Of a stretch of DNA of 64,000 nucleotides, positions 1 to 8,469 are shown in pieces (the first letter of the stretch is position 1; each line of letters begins with the position of its first letter). The notes under the pieces are model-generated. The model was not told the DNA's origin. It was given only the letters and a program-made list of their open reading frames with translations, and made no database searches. A program made the translations under genes and the position numbers. Source of the DNA: Selenomonas sp. AE3005 (lineage in GTDB: Bacteria > Bacillota > Negativicutes > Selenomonadales > Selenomonadaceae); contig NZ_CAJODG010000003.1 of NCBI RefSeq assembly GCF_905233635.1, forward strand, positions 12,599 through 76,598, read 5' to 3'.

Positions 1-450
1 ACGTTGATTTTCGGCATTTTCTGGGGCATCGTCCTGTCCGTGGTCGCAGAAACCGTGGGCGTGGCCTTCAGCTTTATCATCCTGCGTTTCTATTTCCGGG
101 AGGCCGCCGCCAAAATCATCAGCCGCAACAAGACCTTGTCCAATCTGGATAAGTACAGCGGCAGCCGGGGCTTTGTGGTCATGCTGATTGCCAGAATGGT
201 GCCTTATTTCCCATCCGTTATGCTCAATGCCATCGGTGCCCTGTCCGCCATGAAATTCCGCGACTACGTTATCGCGTCTTTAGTGGGCAAGTTTCCCTCG
301 ACAGGCATTGAGGCCATTATCGGCCATGATGCCATCACCAAGCAGGAAGACCCCACGCGCATGATTGTGGTCATCATCTTTGCCGTTATCCTCATTGTCG
401 GCGCATGGCTTTACGAGCGTCACGAACAGCGAAAACTTGCAGAAAAATAG
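1..450 (+). CDS. TVP38/TMEM64 (VTT-domain) membrane protein, 5' end cut by window
   Basis: The frame is open from the first base, so the gene begins outside the window. The roughly 149 visible residues hold a hydrophobic helix at the start, a central R-x-V-P-x-x-P-S motif followed by N-x-x-x-G, a second glycine/proline segment (VGKFPSTGIEA) and a last membrane helix near residues 119-138 before a charged tail. This matches the C-terminal two thirds of the VTT/SNARE-associated family, integral membrane proteins often linked to lipid handling. It ends 13 bases before the Tat phosphoesterase gene, so the two are probably co-transcribed. The substrate is unknown. Confidence 0.8.
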   Translation, partial: TLIFGIFWGIVLSVVAETVGVAFSFIILRFYFREAAAKIISRNKTLSNLDKYSGSRGFVVMLIARMVPYFPSVMLNAIGALSAMKFRDYVIASLVGKFPSTGIEAIIGHDAITKQEDPTRMIVVIIFAVILIVGAWLYERHEQRKLAEK

Positions 451-463
451 GAAGTGATTCGTT

Positions 464-1711
464 ATGGTGCTTTCCCGCCGCAAATTTCTCAGCCTTATCA
501 GTAAGTCGGCCGTTTTTCTGGGGCTCAGCAGCCTGTTCCCCAGACTTGCTGCCGCCGGCACGCCGCCCATTGAGGCGCTGCGCCAGCTCATTACCAGCGA
601 CCCGCGTACCTCCCGAACAATTATGTGGCAAAGCAAGACGCCCTTAGACAGCTGTCACCTGCAGTACCGCGATGGCCAGAACTTACAGCAGACAAGGGCG
701 GCTATCGTAAGCAGCCTTACGGAAGACCGCGTGACAAATTATTACTACACTGTATACCTAAAGGACCTCACCCCCGGCACCACCTACAGCTACCGTATCT
801 GGTACGGCAACGATGTCACAGACTGGCAGGAGTTTACAACGCCCCCGGCTGATATGCAGGAATTCAGCGCCCTGATTTTTTGCGATTCCCAATGCGGCTA
901 TACTTACGATAGCTGGCATGAACATTTCCGCGCCATCTGGCAGCGCCACCCTGAGGCTCAGTTTTTTGCCATTAACGGCGATATCGTGGACAACGGCCAG
1001 CAGGAATGGCAATGGCAAAACTTCTTTGCCGCCATCGAAGGGGAACTTCCCAAACATCTCTTCGTGCCGGTGATGGGCAACCATGAATGCTACAGCCTCA
1101 TCTGGAAGCCATGCCGCCCCCGGCGCTACGAACTCAGCTACAGCCTGCCCCCCAACGGCAATCAGGCTTTGCAGAATTATTATTATTCTTACGATTACGG
1201 TCCTGTCCACTTTGTGGTTCTCAACACGCAAATGCTGGAACTGGCCGGCATAGCCCCTGACCTCTTAGCCCAGCAAAAGGCCTGGCTGCGTCAGGACGTC
1301 AAACAGCACCGTAAAAAATGGCAGGTTGTCCTCATGCACAAGGATGTCCTTTCCTATGATGAATTTCAGGTAAACAGCCAAACCATGATGAGTATCAGCG
1401 ATGTGGGCTATGCCTTTATGCCGCTGTTTGACGAACTGGGCATTGACCTGGTGCTTACCGGCCACATGCACACCTACCGCAACCGCGGTCATATCTACAA
1501 GCTGGCTCCTGCCGACAAAGGCCCCGTCTACATCATGAGCGGCCCCATCGGCAACCAGCAGTACAATGTCCCCGAGGATAAGCATTTTGACAAGTCAGCC
1601 ATCTATCAGCCCACGCCTCCCAATTATCTCCTGCTGCAAGCCAGTGAAGAACACCTCATCGTCACCTGCTATACGGCTGATGGCGAACTTGTAGAAAAAA
1701 TAGAAATATAA
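464..1711 (+). CDS. Tat-exported metallophosphoesterase, purple acid phosphatase-like
   Basis: A 415-residue protein with a twin-arginine signal (SRRKFLSL, residues 4-11), a hydrophobic stretch and an Ala-rich cleavage region near 29-32. Residues about 45-127 look like the fibronectin-type N-terminal domain of purple acid phosphatases. The calcineurin-like core follows, with metal-binding motifs in order: D141 in FCDSQC, NGD near 171-173, GNHE at 205-208, a histidine in VLMHKD near 290 and GHMH near 333. It should hydrolyse phosphoesters outside the cytoplasmic membrane with a dinuclear metal centre; the physiological substrate is unknown. The ATG has a GAAGTG-type site 6 bases upstream. Confidence 0.88.
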   Translation: MVLSRRKFLSLISKSAVFLGLSSLFPRLAAAGTPPIEALRQLITSDPRTSRTIMWQSKTPLDSCHLQYRDGQNLQQTRAAIVSSLTEDRVTNYYYTVYLKDLTPGTTYSYRIWYGNDVTDWQEFTTPPADMQEFSALIFCDSQCGYTYDSWHEHFRAIWQRHPEAQFFAINGDIVDNGQQEWQWQNFFAAIEGELPKHLFVPVMGNHECYSLIWKPCRPRRYELSYSLPPNGNQALQNYYYSYDYGPVHFVVLNTQMLELAGIAPDLLAQQKAWLRQDVKQHRKKWQVVLMHKDVLSYDEFQVNSQTMMSISDVGYAFMPLFDELGIDLVLTGHMHTYRNRGHIYKLAPADKGPVYIMSGPIGNQQYNVPEDKHFDKSAIYQPTPPNYLLLQASEEHLIVTCYTADGELVEKIEI

Positions 1712-1858
1712 CGAGGCAAGAAAATGTCCCCACCTCAGCAGGTGGGGGCACGAATACCAAAACAGGCGGCGAGCATATCTCCCGCCTCGTTGCGAAGCGA
1801 AGCTAGTCCTTTAGGGAAACGCCAAGAGGAAGTTTTGCCTATGGCAAGCAAAAAAATT
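1712..1858. other. Intergenic region with two GC-rich hairpins
   Basis: No gene is seen between the phosphoesterase and dapL. The stretch holds a perfect hairpin (CCCCACCT-cagc-AGGTGGGG, about 1726-1745) and a weaker one (AGGCGG...CCGCCT, about 1765-1788), followed by A-rich sequence. Neither has a convincing T-run on the plus strand, so they may be a weak terminator or part of a structured RNA. I match it to no known riboswitch. Confidence 0.4.
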
Positions 1859-1860
1859 TA

Positions 1861-1895
1861 GCGCATTACTATTGCAATATTACATAGTAATGCGC
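1861..1895. promoter_or_regulatory. Perfect 12-bp inverted repeat over the dapL promoter (candidate operator)
   Basis: GCGCATTACTAT (1861-1872) and ATAGTAATGCGC (1884-1895) are exact reverse complements separated by 11 bases. The right arm ends immediately before the putative -10 (TATACT, 1896-1901) and the left arm touches the -35 (TTGCAA, 1872-1877), so a bound dimeric protein would block RNA polymerase. The regulator is not identifiable from the window. Confidence 0.7.
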
Positions 1896-1901
1896 TATAC
1901 T
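1872..1901 (+). promoter_or_regulatory. Putative sigma-70 promoter of dapL
   Basis: TTGCAA (1872-1877) and TATACT (1896-1901) are spaced by 18 bases, 45 bases upstream of the dapL start. The palindrome at 1861-1895 covers the -35 and the spacer, suggesting repression. Confidence 0.6.
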
Positions 1902-1946
1902 ATATCCCAAAGTTATATTGAGAATTATTCTACTGGAGGTATCAAC

Positions 1947-3182
1947 ATGGCCACAATCAATGACAATTATCTGAAACTCCCCGGCAGTTATCTGTTCGCG
2001 GAAATCGCGCGCCGGGTAGCAGCTTTTAAAGAGGCACATCCCGAGGCTGACATCATACGTCTGGGTATCGGTGACGTAACCCAGCCTCTGCCGGCCGCCT
2101 GTATTGAGGCCATGCACAAAGCCGTCGATGAACTTTCCCGGCAGGAAACCTTCCGCGGTTACGGTCCTGAGCAGGGCTACAGCTTTTTAATTGAGGCCAT
2201 CATCGAACATAATTATCGTCAGCGCGGCATTGATATCGCCAGTGACGAAATCTTTGTCAGTGACGGCTCCAAGAGCGACTGCGGCAACATTCAGGAAATC
2301 TTTGGCACGGACAACCGCGTAGCCATCACCGACCCTGTTTATCCCGTGTACCTCGATACCAATGTTATGGCCGGCCGCACCGGCACTATCGGCGAGGACG
2401 GCCATTTCCAGGGAGTGACCTACCTGCCCTGCGACGCCAGCAATAATTTTGCCCCGGCCCTGCCGCAGGAAAAGGTCGATATGATTTATCTCTGCTGCCC
2501 CAACAATCCCACCGGCACCACCCTTTCCCGGGCTGAGCTGAAAAAATGGGTGGACTACGCACGCGCAAACGAGGCCGTAATCCTCTTTGACGCCGCCTAT
2601 GCTGCCTATATCACCGAAGATGATGTTCCCCGTTCCATTTACGAAATCGAGGGTGCTAAGAACGTGGCCATTGAGTTCCGTTCCTTCTCCAAGACCGCCG
2701 GCTTTACCGGCACGCGCTGCGGCTACACCGTCATTCCGAAATCTGTCAAAGGCAAGGCTGCTGACGGCTCACTGGTCGAGTTTAATAAACTTTGGAACCG
2801 CCGCCACACTACCAAATTTAACGGCACGGCCTATATCGTACAGCGCGGTGCAGCTGCCATCTACACGGCAGCAGGCCAGCAGCAGGTCAAGGAAACCATC
2901 GCCTATTACATGGAAAATGCCCGTATCATCCGTGAAGGACTGCAGGCTGCCGGCATTACGGCTTACGGCGGTGTCAACGCACCCTATATCTGGCTCCAAA
3001 CGCCTGACAATATGCCGTCCTGGGATTTCTTCGACAAACTGCTGACAGAAGTCAACATTGTGGGCACTCCTGGTGCCGGCTTTGGCCCCTGCGGCGAAGG
3101 CTATTTCCGTCTCACTGCCTTTGGCGACAGGGAAAATACTCTCCGTGCTGTAGAGAGAATAAAAAACAAGCTGCACATTTAA
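1947..3182 (+). CDS. dapL: LL-diaminopimelate aminotransferase
   Basis: Converts tetrahydrodipicolinate directly to LL-diaminopimelate with glutamate and PLP, the one-step branch of lysine and peptidoglycan precursor synthesis. The 411-residue product has the family length and the opening MATINDNYLKLPGSYLF typical of DapL. The PLP-binding lysine lies in SFSKTAGFTGTRCG (K249), and CCPNNPTG is the class I/II aminotransferase Asn-Pro motif. An in-frame ATG exists 75 bases upstream, inside the promoter, but only the ATG at 1947 has a good site (GGAGG, 6 bases upstream). The gene is alone on the plus strand and has its own palindrome-controlled promoter. Confidence 0.95.
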   Translation: MATINDNYLKLPGSYLFAEIARRVAAFKEAHPEADIIRLGIGDVTQPLPAACIEAMHKAVDELSRQETFRGYGPEQGYSFLIEAIIEHNYRQRGIDIASDEIFVSDGSKSDCGNIQEIFGTDNRVAITDPVYPVYLDTNVMAGRTGTIGEDGHFQGVTYLPCDASNNFAPALPQEKVDMIYLCCPNNPTGTTLSRAELKKWVDYARANEAVILFDAAYAAYITEDDVPRSIYEIEGAKNVAIEFRSFSKTAGFTGTRCGYTVIPKSVKGKAADGSLVEFNKLWNRRHTTKFNGTAYIVQRGAAAIYTAAGQQQVKETIAYYMENARIIREGLQAAGITAYGGVNAPYIWLQTPDNMPSWDFFDKLLTEVNIVGTPGAGFGPCGEGYFRLTAFGDRENTLRAVERIKNKLHI

Positions 3183-3219
3183 GGCAGCCTGTATTTTGCT
3201 GACTAATAATCCGCCGTTA

Positions 3220-4527
3220 TTACTTCAGCCCCAGAGGCAGCCAGTAAGCCTCTGTCCCGGCAATCTGGTCAGGAGAAAATCTGGCATACAAGGCGCTGGG
3301 ATTTTTGCCCAGCATAAAACAACTCAAAGTCTTATAACCTGTCATCGTACCGCTGTCAGTTGCAGCGGTACATTTTTTTTGCTCCACAAACAACTGATAC
3401 ATGGAATCCCGGCTGTCGCGGCGCACAATGTCCTCGCTGTCCACATCTTTGGTCATTCTTACGCCCTGCTTATCTATAACCTCAATCCCGGCGCCCTCAC
3501 GCCCCCATATCGGTTTCTTTATCCAGCTCGGGCCCGTCTGCAGAAACGCCGGAGAAAAATCACGAGCAAAGTAAGACGGCAGCATATAGCGCTTGATAAT
3601 GGACGATTCCATATCAGTAAACACACGCTGTCCGCCCTGATTATTGTTATTAAGCGCCCATACCAGAGCCTGGAAGGCCTTGGACTGCATGATAATCGCC
3701 TCCGGCGGATTAAACATCATAAAGCGCCCGTTAAGATAGCCATCCATAAAATCCTGCCCCAAGGTATCACCATCGGGCGTCCGTTCCTCAATTAGGATTT
3801 CCAGCGGGTGCAGGCGGTAAATGGCATTGGCTGTGCGGCCATCCGGCAGAAGGATACTGCCGTCATTTCTCACCGCCAGGTCATAGAAGGACGTAAAACA
3901 GATAGCGTCATCGGCCTCAACCGCCAGCGTGTTCTTCTTCATGGCCCGCATTAAAAACTGCGTAGTGGCCATATCCTCCTGATAGTCATGGAAACAGGCA
4001 AATAAAAAGGGGTGCTTGCGGTGAAAGCGCCCTGTGCTTATACTTACTCCCGGCTCCGAGGCCAGGAAAATTTCATTGAGCCAGCTGCAAAGTTTATCAT
4101 ACTCCCCGTAGTTGGGGTCTTCCACGCCAAAATGCGTGCAGGCCACCATATTGCCGTAATATGCCTCAACCACGGCACAAGGGGTATCGGCATTTATTTC
4201 CACCATGTGCAGTTCACCGGCCTCATCCTGCACATAGTCAAACCGGGACAGCCAGCTGACCAGCCGCATAACATTTTCCTGCTGCAGGTAGGGAATGAGC
4301 TGGGGAGGTATTTCCAAATCCACCAGAAACTGCTCGCCACACCGCTGGCAGACCTGCACCGCCCGTTGAAAAGCCCCAAACAATACTCCGCTGACATAGC
4401 GCAGCTCCTCAGCCTGTTCTTTGCTTATCAGATCTATGTTCCTGGTAGGGTATTTATCGTCATAGCCTTCGTATTCGACAAACGGGAAAATTTCCCGATT
4501 CAGTAAATCGCGCCAATCATCACTCAT
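3220..4527 (-). CDS. Glutathionylspermidine synthase-like ATP-grasp protein
   Basis: A 435-residue protein of the glutathionylspermidine synthase pre-ATP-grasp family (YgiC/YjfC type), predicted to form an amide bond with ATP. The N-terminal part (RNIDLISKEQAEEL, VEINADTPCAVVE) and the C-terminal IKKPIWGREGAGIEV loop are family hallmarks; the C-terminus GTEAYWLPLG is also typical. An upstream extension is possible, but ATG 4527 has a GGTGAG site and avoids overlap with the preceding gene, which ends 22 bases away. That gene encodes a YgiB-like small protein, as in the E. coli ygiB-ygiC pair. Its true substrate is not known. Confidence 0.85.
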   Translation of the reverse strand: MSDDWRDLLNREIFPFVEYEGYDDKYPTRNIDLISKEQAEELRYVSGVLFGAFQRAVQVCQRCGEQFLVDLEIPPQLIPYLQQENVMRLVSWLSRFDYVQDEAGELHMVEINADTPCAVVEAYYGNMVACTHFGVEDPNYGEYDKLCSWLNEIFLASEPGVSISTGRFHRKHPFLFACFHDYQEDMATTQFLMRAMKKNTLAVEADDAICFTSFYDLAVRNDGSILLPDGRTANAIYRLHPLEILIEERTPDGDTLGQDFMDGYLNGRFMMFNPPEAIIMQSKAFQALVWALNNNNQGGQRVFTDMESSIIKRYMLPSYFARDFSPAFLQTGPSWIKKPIWGREGAGIEVIDKQGVRMTKDVDSEDIVRRDSRDSMYQLFVEQKKCTAATDSGTMTGYKTLSCFMLGKNPSALYARFSPDQIAGTEAYWLPLGLK

Positions 4528-4549
4528 ATAACTCACCGCTTTCCCTTTA

Positions 4550-5083
4550 TTAAGAGGCCGAACTGCGGGTGCCGGCGGAACCAAACCCGCTCTTGGCCCC
4601 CGTGGAAGATTTGGCCGTGGACTTGCCGGAGTTGTTGGAAACATGCGTACTGCTGCGATAATTCCCATAGGAATGCGACAACTTCTCCTTTTCCCGCTCC
4701 GGCAGCGGTTTTACCGGTGTTGACGAAGTATAGCGCTGTGTCCGGGAATTGTAATAGCCGCCACCGCCACTGAGCCCATGAAATGCATAGTAGCCAGCCG
4801 CCAGTCCGGCCAGCAGTCCGGCAGTGCCGGCAATATACTTCAGGCTGCCGTCCTCCTCACGCCGAAAGGTGACATAACTGCCATCCTCATAAGTCGCGGT
4901 TTCCGTCCCATCCTCATTTTCCGTCAGCGTGTATTCAGCGCCTTTTTCATCTTTAAACACATGATTCTGGCTGACTTCCTGCCCCTCACCGATCTCCTCA
5001 CCGAATATCCAGGCCGAAAAAGCCGCCGTTGTCGCTATGGCTGTAAATATCGCCAATATTTTGGTTGTTTGCGAACTTAACAA
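4550..5083 (-). CDS. Small envelope protein, YgiB/DUF1190-like in context
   Basis: A 177-residue protein with an N-terminal hydrophobic segment (about residues 8-27), an acidic middle, a second Gly/Ala-rich hydrophobic segment (about 86-105) and a Ser-rich basic tail ending GFGSAGTRSSAS. The tail and the position just upstream of the ATP-grasp gene resemble DUF1190/YgiB proteins, though overall similarity is modest. The start is TTG 5083: a strong GGGGAGG sits 7 bases upstream, while the nearby ATG is out of frame. It is the first gene of the two-gene operon from the promoter at 5119-5147. Confidence 0.7.
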   Translation of the reverse strand: MLSSQTTKILAIFTAIATTAAFSAWIFGEEIGEGQEVSQNHVFKDEKGAEYTLTENEDGTETATYEDGSYVTFRREEDGSLKYIAGTAGLLAGLAAGYYAFHGLSGGGGYYNSRTQRYTSSTPVKPLPEREKEKLSHSYGNYRSSTHVSNNSGKSTAKSSTGAKSGFGSAGTRSSAS

Positions 5084-5118
5084 AAGCCATCCTCCCCTTT
5101 TTACCTCTTATGTTTACT

Positions 5119-5147
5119 ATGATAGGGTATCCCCCATACCTTGTCAA
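5119..5147 (-). promoter_or_regulatory. Strong sigma-70 promoter with spacer palindrome for the YgiB/YgiC-like operon
   Basis: On the minus strand TTGACA (5147-5142) and TATCAT (5124-5119) are spaced by exactly 17 bases. The spacer contains the inverted repeat GGTAT-n5-ATACC, a likely repressor site. The +1 would fall close to the TTG start and its ribosome binding site. Confidence 0.75.
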
Positions 5148-5199
5148 TTTTATGGCGAATTTCTAATTATCCTTTAATAGCAATATAATACGGCTCTAA

Positions 5200-5228
5200 T
5201 TGTATTTAATCTTTACTAATGTTATGAT
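5200..5228 (+). promoter_or_regulatory. Putative promoter of the DUF2939-like gene
   Basis: TTGTAT (5200-5205) and TATGAT (5223-5228), 17-base spacing, 35 bases upstream of the TTG start codon at 5263. Confidence 0.6.
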
Positions 5229-5262
5229 ATTTTCTGTAAATACTTGGAGGAGATGATAATTC

Positions 5263-6366
5263 TTGGAAGAACAGACTGTAAATCGCCTGAACAAAAAACT
5301 GATTGCCTGCATTGTATCTATTGTTTTAATTATCTGCGGCGTTGGCGGCTACTTTTACTACAAACGCACCCCCACCTACTCCCTGCAGCTGATTCAGCAG
5401 GCAGTCAAAGACCACAACTGGGAAAAATTCAGCCAACATGTTGATACCAAAGGCCTGGCCGATTCAGCTTTCGATGATATCATCGATATCGCTTTGGAAG
5501 AGGATAAAAACCACCGCTTTACTAATGACAAGAATAAAACCTTTGTCACCGGTATGGTACAGCTGATAAAACCGATGGTAACCGGTGTTTTGGAAAATGC
5601 CATCAAGGAATATGTCGAAACCGGCACGGTCAAAAACAAATTCAGCAGTAAAAAGGATGATGACAATACAAGCACTGGCAAAAGCGCTAAAAACAGCAGC
5701 AAAGCCAACGGTAATAACCCGGCCAACGAAATCATCGGCAAAACCCGTGTTGATGATTTGAAATTCACCGGCGTAAAGGATACCACCACCGACGGCTCTG
5801 TATCCACTGTGACTATCGGCCTGCATGACGAGGCTGAAAACACGGATTACGAGTTAAAACTGCGCATGGTCCAGCGTGATGACGGCACTTGGAAACTCAC
5901 CAAGGTGGATAACCTTAAGGAATTCTTCCATGCCCTCAAAGAAATTGAGAAGAAAAAGCTGGCTGAACTGAATCGGGATTTACAGGCTCAGCTGGACGAA
6001 AGCCTTTCCTTGGGCGAATTAAAAGCCACTGTAGAACCTGCCTCCGGCAAAAGCACGCTCAATAAACTGACAGTAAGAGTGCCTGCTGCTTTCAACAGCA
6101 GCAATGGCATTCAGTCAGCTCAGGTCAAACTAACCATCACCGCCCCTGACGGCGAAACCAAAGACTATACCTTCCGTCACAACCTGAGCAATCAAAAAAC
6201 CGGCACCAGGGATTTACTGCTCACCAAAAAACTAACCTCTACCCCCTTTGAAAAGGCTTTAAGCCAAAGCCGGGGCGACGGTTACACCTACAGCGTCAAC
6301 GTTATAGCGATAAAGTATGCTGACGGCACAACAGTGGAACTGTTGAAAAAACTGCCTAAAAACTGA
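5263..6366 (+). CDS. Membrane-anchored DUF2939-like protein
   Basis: A 367-residue protein with one N-terminal membrane helix (about residues 12-30, IACIVSIVLIICGVGGYF) and a large outside domain. The segment after the helix (PTYSLQLIQQAVKDHNWEKFSQHVD) matches the start of DUF2939, a family of unknown function, and a Lys/Ser/Asn-rich linker lies near 127-150. Start is TTG 5263 with GGAGGA 11 bases upstream; the ATG at 5253 is out of frame. It is divergent from the YgiB-like operon and ends at a strong bidirectional terminator, so it is probably transcribed alone. Confidence 0.7.
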   Translation: MEEQTVNRLNKKLIACIVSIVLIICGVGGYFYYKRTPTYSLQLIQQAVKDHNWEKFSQHVDTKGLADSAFDDIIDIALEEDKNHRFTNDKNKTFVTGMVQLIKPMVTGVLENAIKEYVETGTVKNKFSSKKDDDNTSTGKSAKNSSKANGNNPANEIIGKTRVDDLKFTGVKDTTTDGSVSTVTIGLHDEAENTDYELKLRMVQRDDGTWKLTKVDNLKEFFHALKEIEKKKLAELNRDLQAQLDESLSLGELKATVEPASGKSTLNKLTVRVPAAFNSSNGIQSAQVKLTITAPDGETKDYTFRHNLSNQKTGTRDLLLTKKLTSTPFEKALSQSRGDGYTYSVNVIAIKYADGTTVELLKKLPKN

Positions 6367-6376
6367 TTGTCACCAT

Positions 6377-6418
6377 AAAAAATACCGTAGTCACTTTTAA
6401 GTGGCCACGGTATTTTTT
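6377..6418. terminator. Bidirectional terminator
   Basis: Perfect 12-bp stem AAAAAATACCGT/ACGGTATTTTTT around an inner CAC/GTG pairing, with T-runs on both strands. It serves the plus-strand DUF2939-like gene and the minus-strand radical SAM gene ending at 6424. Confidence 0.88.
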
Positions 6419-6423
6419 AATTT

Positions 6424-7389
6424 TTATTTCCCAATAAATTTGCGCACGGCCTTGCCGTTTAAGTAGTCACACAGCCGCCCCTGATAGCGTCCCTCCTGCG
6501 CCATAACATTGATTATATGGTCGCGGATTTTCCACCAGCCCGTCTGCCAGTTGGAAAACAGCGTGTTTTCGGCCGGAGCCCGGCCGATAATCCGCTGCAA
6601 AACAATATCCGGCGAGAGATGTTCCAAAAATTTTATAACCCGGTCCTCGTATTCCGGCAGGGAAATCATTTTTATCCTGCCAGCCTCATAGTCACGGGCC
6701 ATCGCTGTCCCCTTAACGATATACAGGGCGTGCAGTTTAACCTGGTCTACGCCTAAGGCTGATAAAATCTTGGCGTCCTCAATAACATCAAGCTCATCAT
6801 CCCAAGGCAGGTTCAGAATAAGATGGACACAGGACTGCAGGCCGTATCGCTTAATACGCAGAATAGCGTCAATCAGTTCGGCCAGCGTATGGCCACGGTT
6901 GATAGCCGTCAAGGTATGAACGTTGGTACTCTGCAGCCCCAGCTCCACACAGATATCAATACCGAATTTATCAGCCTGTGCCTTTATAGCCGTCAAATGC
7001 TCATCACTTACACAGTCCGGCCGGGTAGCGATATACACCTCCACCACATCATCAGGGGCCCCGGCCTCTGCCACCCAGGCCGCCAGCTGTTCCGGCGTCG
7101 TGTAAGTGTTGCTGAAATTTTGCAGGTAAGGAATAAATTTCTTAGCCTTGTACTTGGGTACGATATGCGCCTTGTTGGCCGCCATCTGCTCGGTAATCGT
7201 CATCGACGCCGGCAGGTTCTCATACCCCGTGCCAATCTCCCCACAAAAAGTACAGCCAGCTCCGCCATTCCCACAAGTACCGTCCCGATTCGGACAAGTC
7301 ACAGGCAATGCTATCGGCAGTTTATAGACCTTCTCGCCGTAGCGGTCTTTTAGGTAATCGGAAAATGCCCGATAAATAGATTGTTCCAT
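6424..7389 (-). CDS. TIGR01212-family radical SAM protein (YtqA-like)
   Basis: A 321-residue radical SAM enzyme. The cluster-binding motif near residues 32-47 is the extended CPNRDGTCGNGGAGCTFC pattern of the YtqA/YhcC family rather than a plain CxxxCxxC. The N-terminal YLKDRYGEKVYKLPI and the Elp3-like core (VELGLQS, NRGHT, HLILNLP, KLHALYIVKGT) agree. Its substrate is not established in the family. The ATG overlaps by one base the stop of the type III Res remnant upstream, so this intact housekeeping gene marks the edge of the decayed region. Confidence 0.9.
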   Translation of the reverse strand: MEQSIYRAFSDYLKDRYGEKVYKLPIALPVTCPNRDGTCGNGGAGCTFCGEIGTGYENLPASMTITEQMAANKAHIVPKYKAKKFIPYLQNFSNTYTTPEQLAAWVAEAGAPDDVVEVYIATRPDCVSDEHLTAIKAQADKFGIDICVELGLQSTNVHTLTAINRGHTLAELIDAILRIKRYGLQSCVHLILNLPWDDELDVIEDAKILSALGVDQVKLHALYIVKGTAMARDYEAGRIKMISLPEYEDRVIKFLEHLSPDIVLQRIIGRAPAENTLFSNWQTGWWKIRDHIINVMAQEGRYQGRLCDYLNGKAVRKFIGK

Positions 7390-7853
7390 TACAACTCCCG
7401 CAAAATCTCACCAATAAACTTATCCATAGTATATGCTCCATCCGCTTGAAGCGCCTTCTTATCAAAAACCATGAAGTATTTATACCGGTTTCCGGCTTTT
7501 GCCTGCCAATGGCGTCCCAGTTTCAGTTTCGTCCGGCTGTCATCGCCGTCCAGATAATCCCCCTTTGCTTCAATCAGGAGAATCTTGTCTGACTCCGTTT
7601 TGACAATAAAATCCGGATAATGATTGATAAAGGCATTGAGCCTCATTCCCTTGCGTTCGTTAATACGGTGCCACCAGCGCACATTATCCTGCTCCACTAT
7701 TGCATCCAAAAGCCGCCGTTCAAATTTATTCATATCATCTTTTTCGGCTGTATAAAGGGATTTGGGAATGTAGGAAATATTTTCTGCCGGAGTTATAACT
7801 TGGGGCAGCGCATAACTTCCCTGACAGGTGATTTTATCTAATTCCAGCCCCAT
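7389..7853 (-). pseudogene. C-terminal remnant of type III restriction endonuclease (Res)
   Basis: About 150 residues corresponding to the end of a roughly 1000-residue type III Res subunit; the helicase part is absent. The PD-(D/E)xK nuclease site is visible as HYPDFIV...LLIEAKGDYLDGDDS, with the flanking KSLYTAE, WWHRINER and YFMVFDKK segments conserved in Res proteins. Without helicase and partner it cannot form an active complex, though the nuclease fold itself is uninterrupted. Its 5' end overlaps the 3' end of the AAA NTPase pseudogene by 20 bases, which looks like a deletion junction. The N-terminus of the matching methylase is at 14239-14472. Confidence 0.8.
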
Positions 7854-8289
7854 CCAGAACGGCCTTGATTTCCTTGTCTTTTACCTTGGCCCGTTCCAGA
7901 TTGGTTTCTTTGCGACCATCAATAGAAATGAATTCGTCATTCCGCTGGAGCAAATATTCCACATTGTCAAACTTGGCGTGCTCATGCAGCACCAGCTGGT
8001 CAAAGAGCTCATCCGGCGTATTGTTGTAGATGATGTTCAGTGGCAGGGGTGAATCACAGACCGCATACTCCACGCCATAGCGTTCCAATGTTTTCAGCCG
8101 ATGTACCTGCTCGGCAAATAAATACAGCTGATCCTACACAATGTCCGTGGCATTCTGATACCATAGCCATTTGGCGTACTCACCCACCAGCTCCGTCTTA
8201 TGCCCTTTGCGCTTCAGCTTCGAAAAAATATCTGCGGCGATGGTGCTCTTGCCTATGCCAGCACCGCCGTAAAAGTTTATTACCTTCAA
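7834..8289 (-). pseudogene. P-loop NTPase (AAA_28-like) interrupted by one in-frame TAG
   Basis: Reading from TTG 8289 (AGGAG 7 bases upstream) gives KVINFYGGAGIGKST, a Walker A of small phage/bacterial AAA NTPases, then ELVGEYAKWLWYQNATDIV and a TAG at 8134-8136. The same frame continues directly with DQLYLFAEQVHRLKTLERYGV, CDSPLPL, and IKAVLDGAGI to a stop at 7834. The total of about 150 codons approaches the usual family length, so a single nonsense mutation (or read-through) is the only visible lesion. It is probably inactive. Confidence 0.75.
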
Positions 8290-8428
8290 CCTTAATCTCC
8301 TGTCCGTTCTTAGAATTTTACAATAACCATTATACACCACAGAAGGGCTGTTCTCTACCATTACCGAACAAAAAAGCCCCTCAGTAAGTCACCAAGTAGT
8401 TTCATCGTCTTAATCCTTGGCATAAGAA

Positions 8429-8455
8429 AAAGCACTCTTACTATCAGAGTGCCTT
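8429..8455 (-). terminator. Terminator after the 103-residue hypothetical gene
   Basis: GCACTCT (8432-8438) pairs with AGAGTGC (8446-8452). On the minus strand the stem is followed by a T-run. Confidence 0.8.
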
Positions 8456-8469
8456 GTTTACTGACTATT

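Noticed and set aside
1712..1946. Riboswitch (lysine or other) upstream of dapL
   Set aside because: No conserved riboswitch core seen; the hairpins lie upstream of the promoter, not in the leader.
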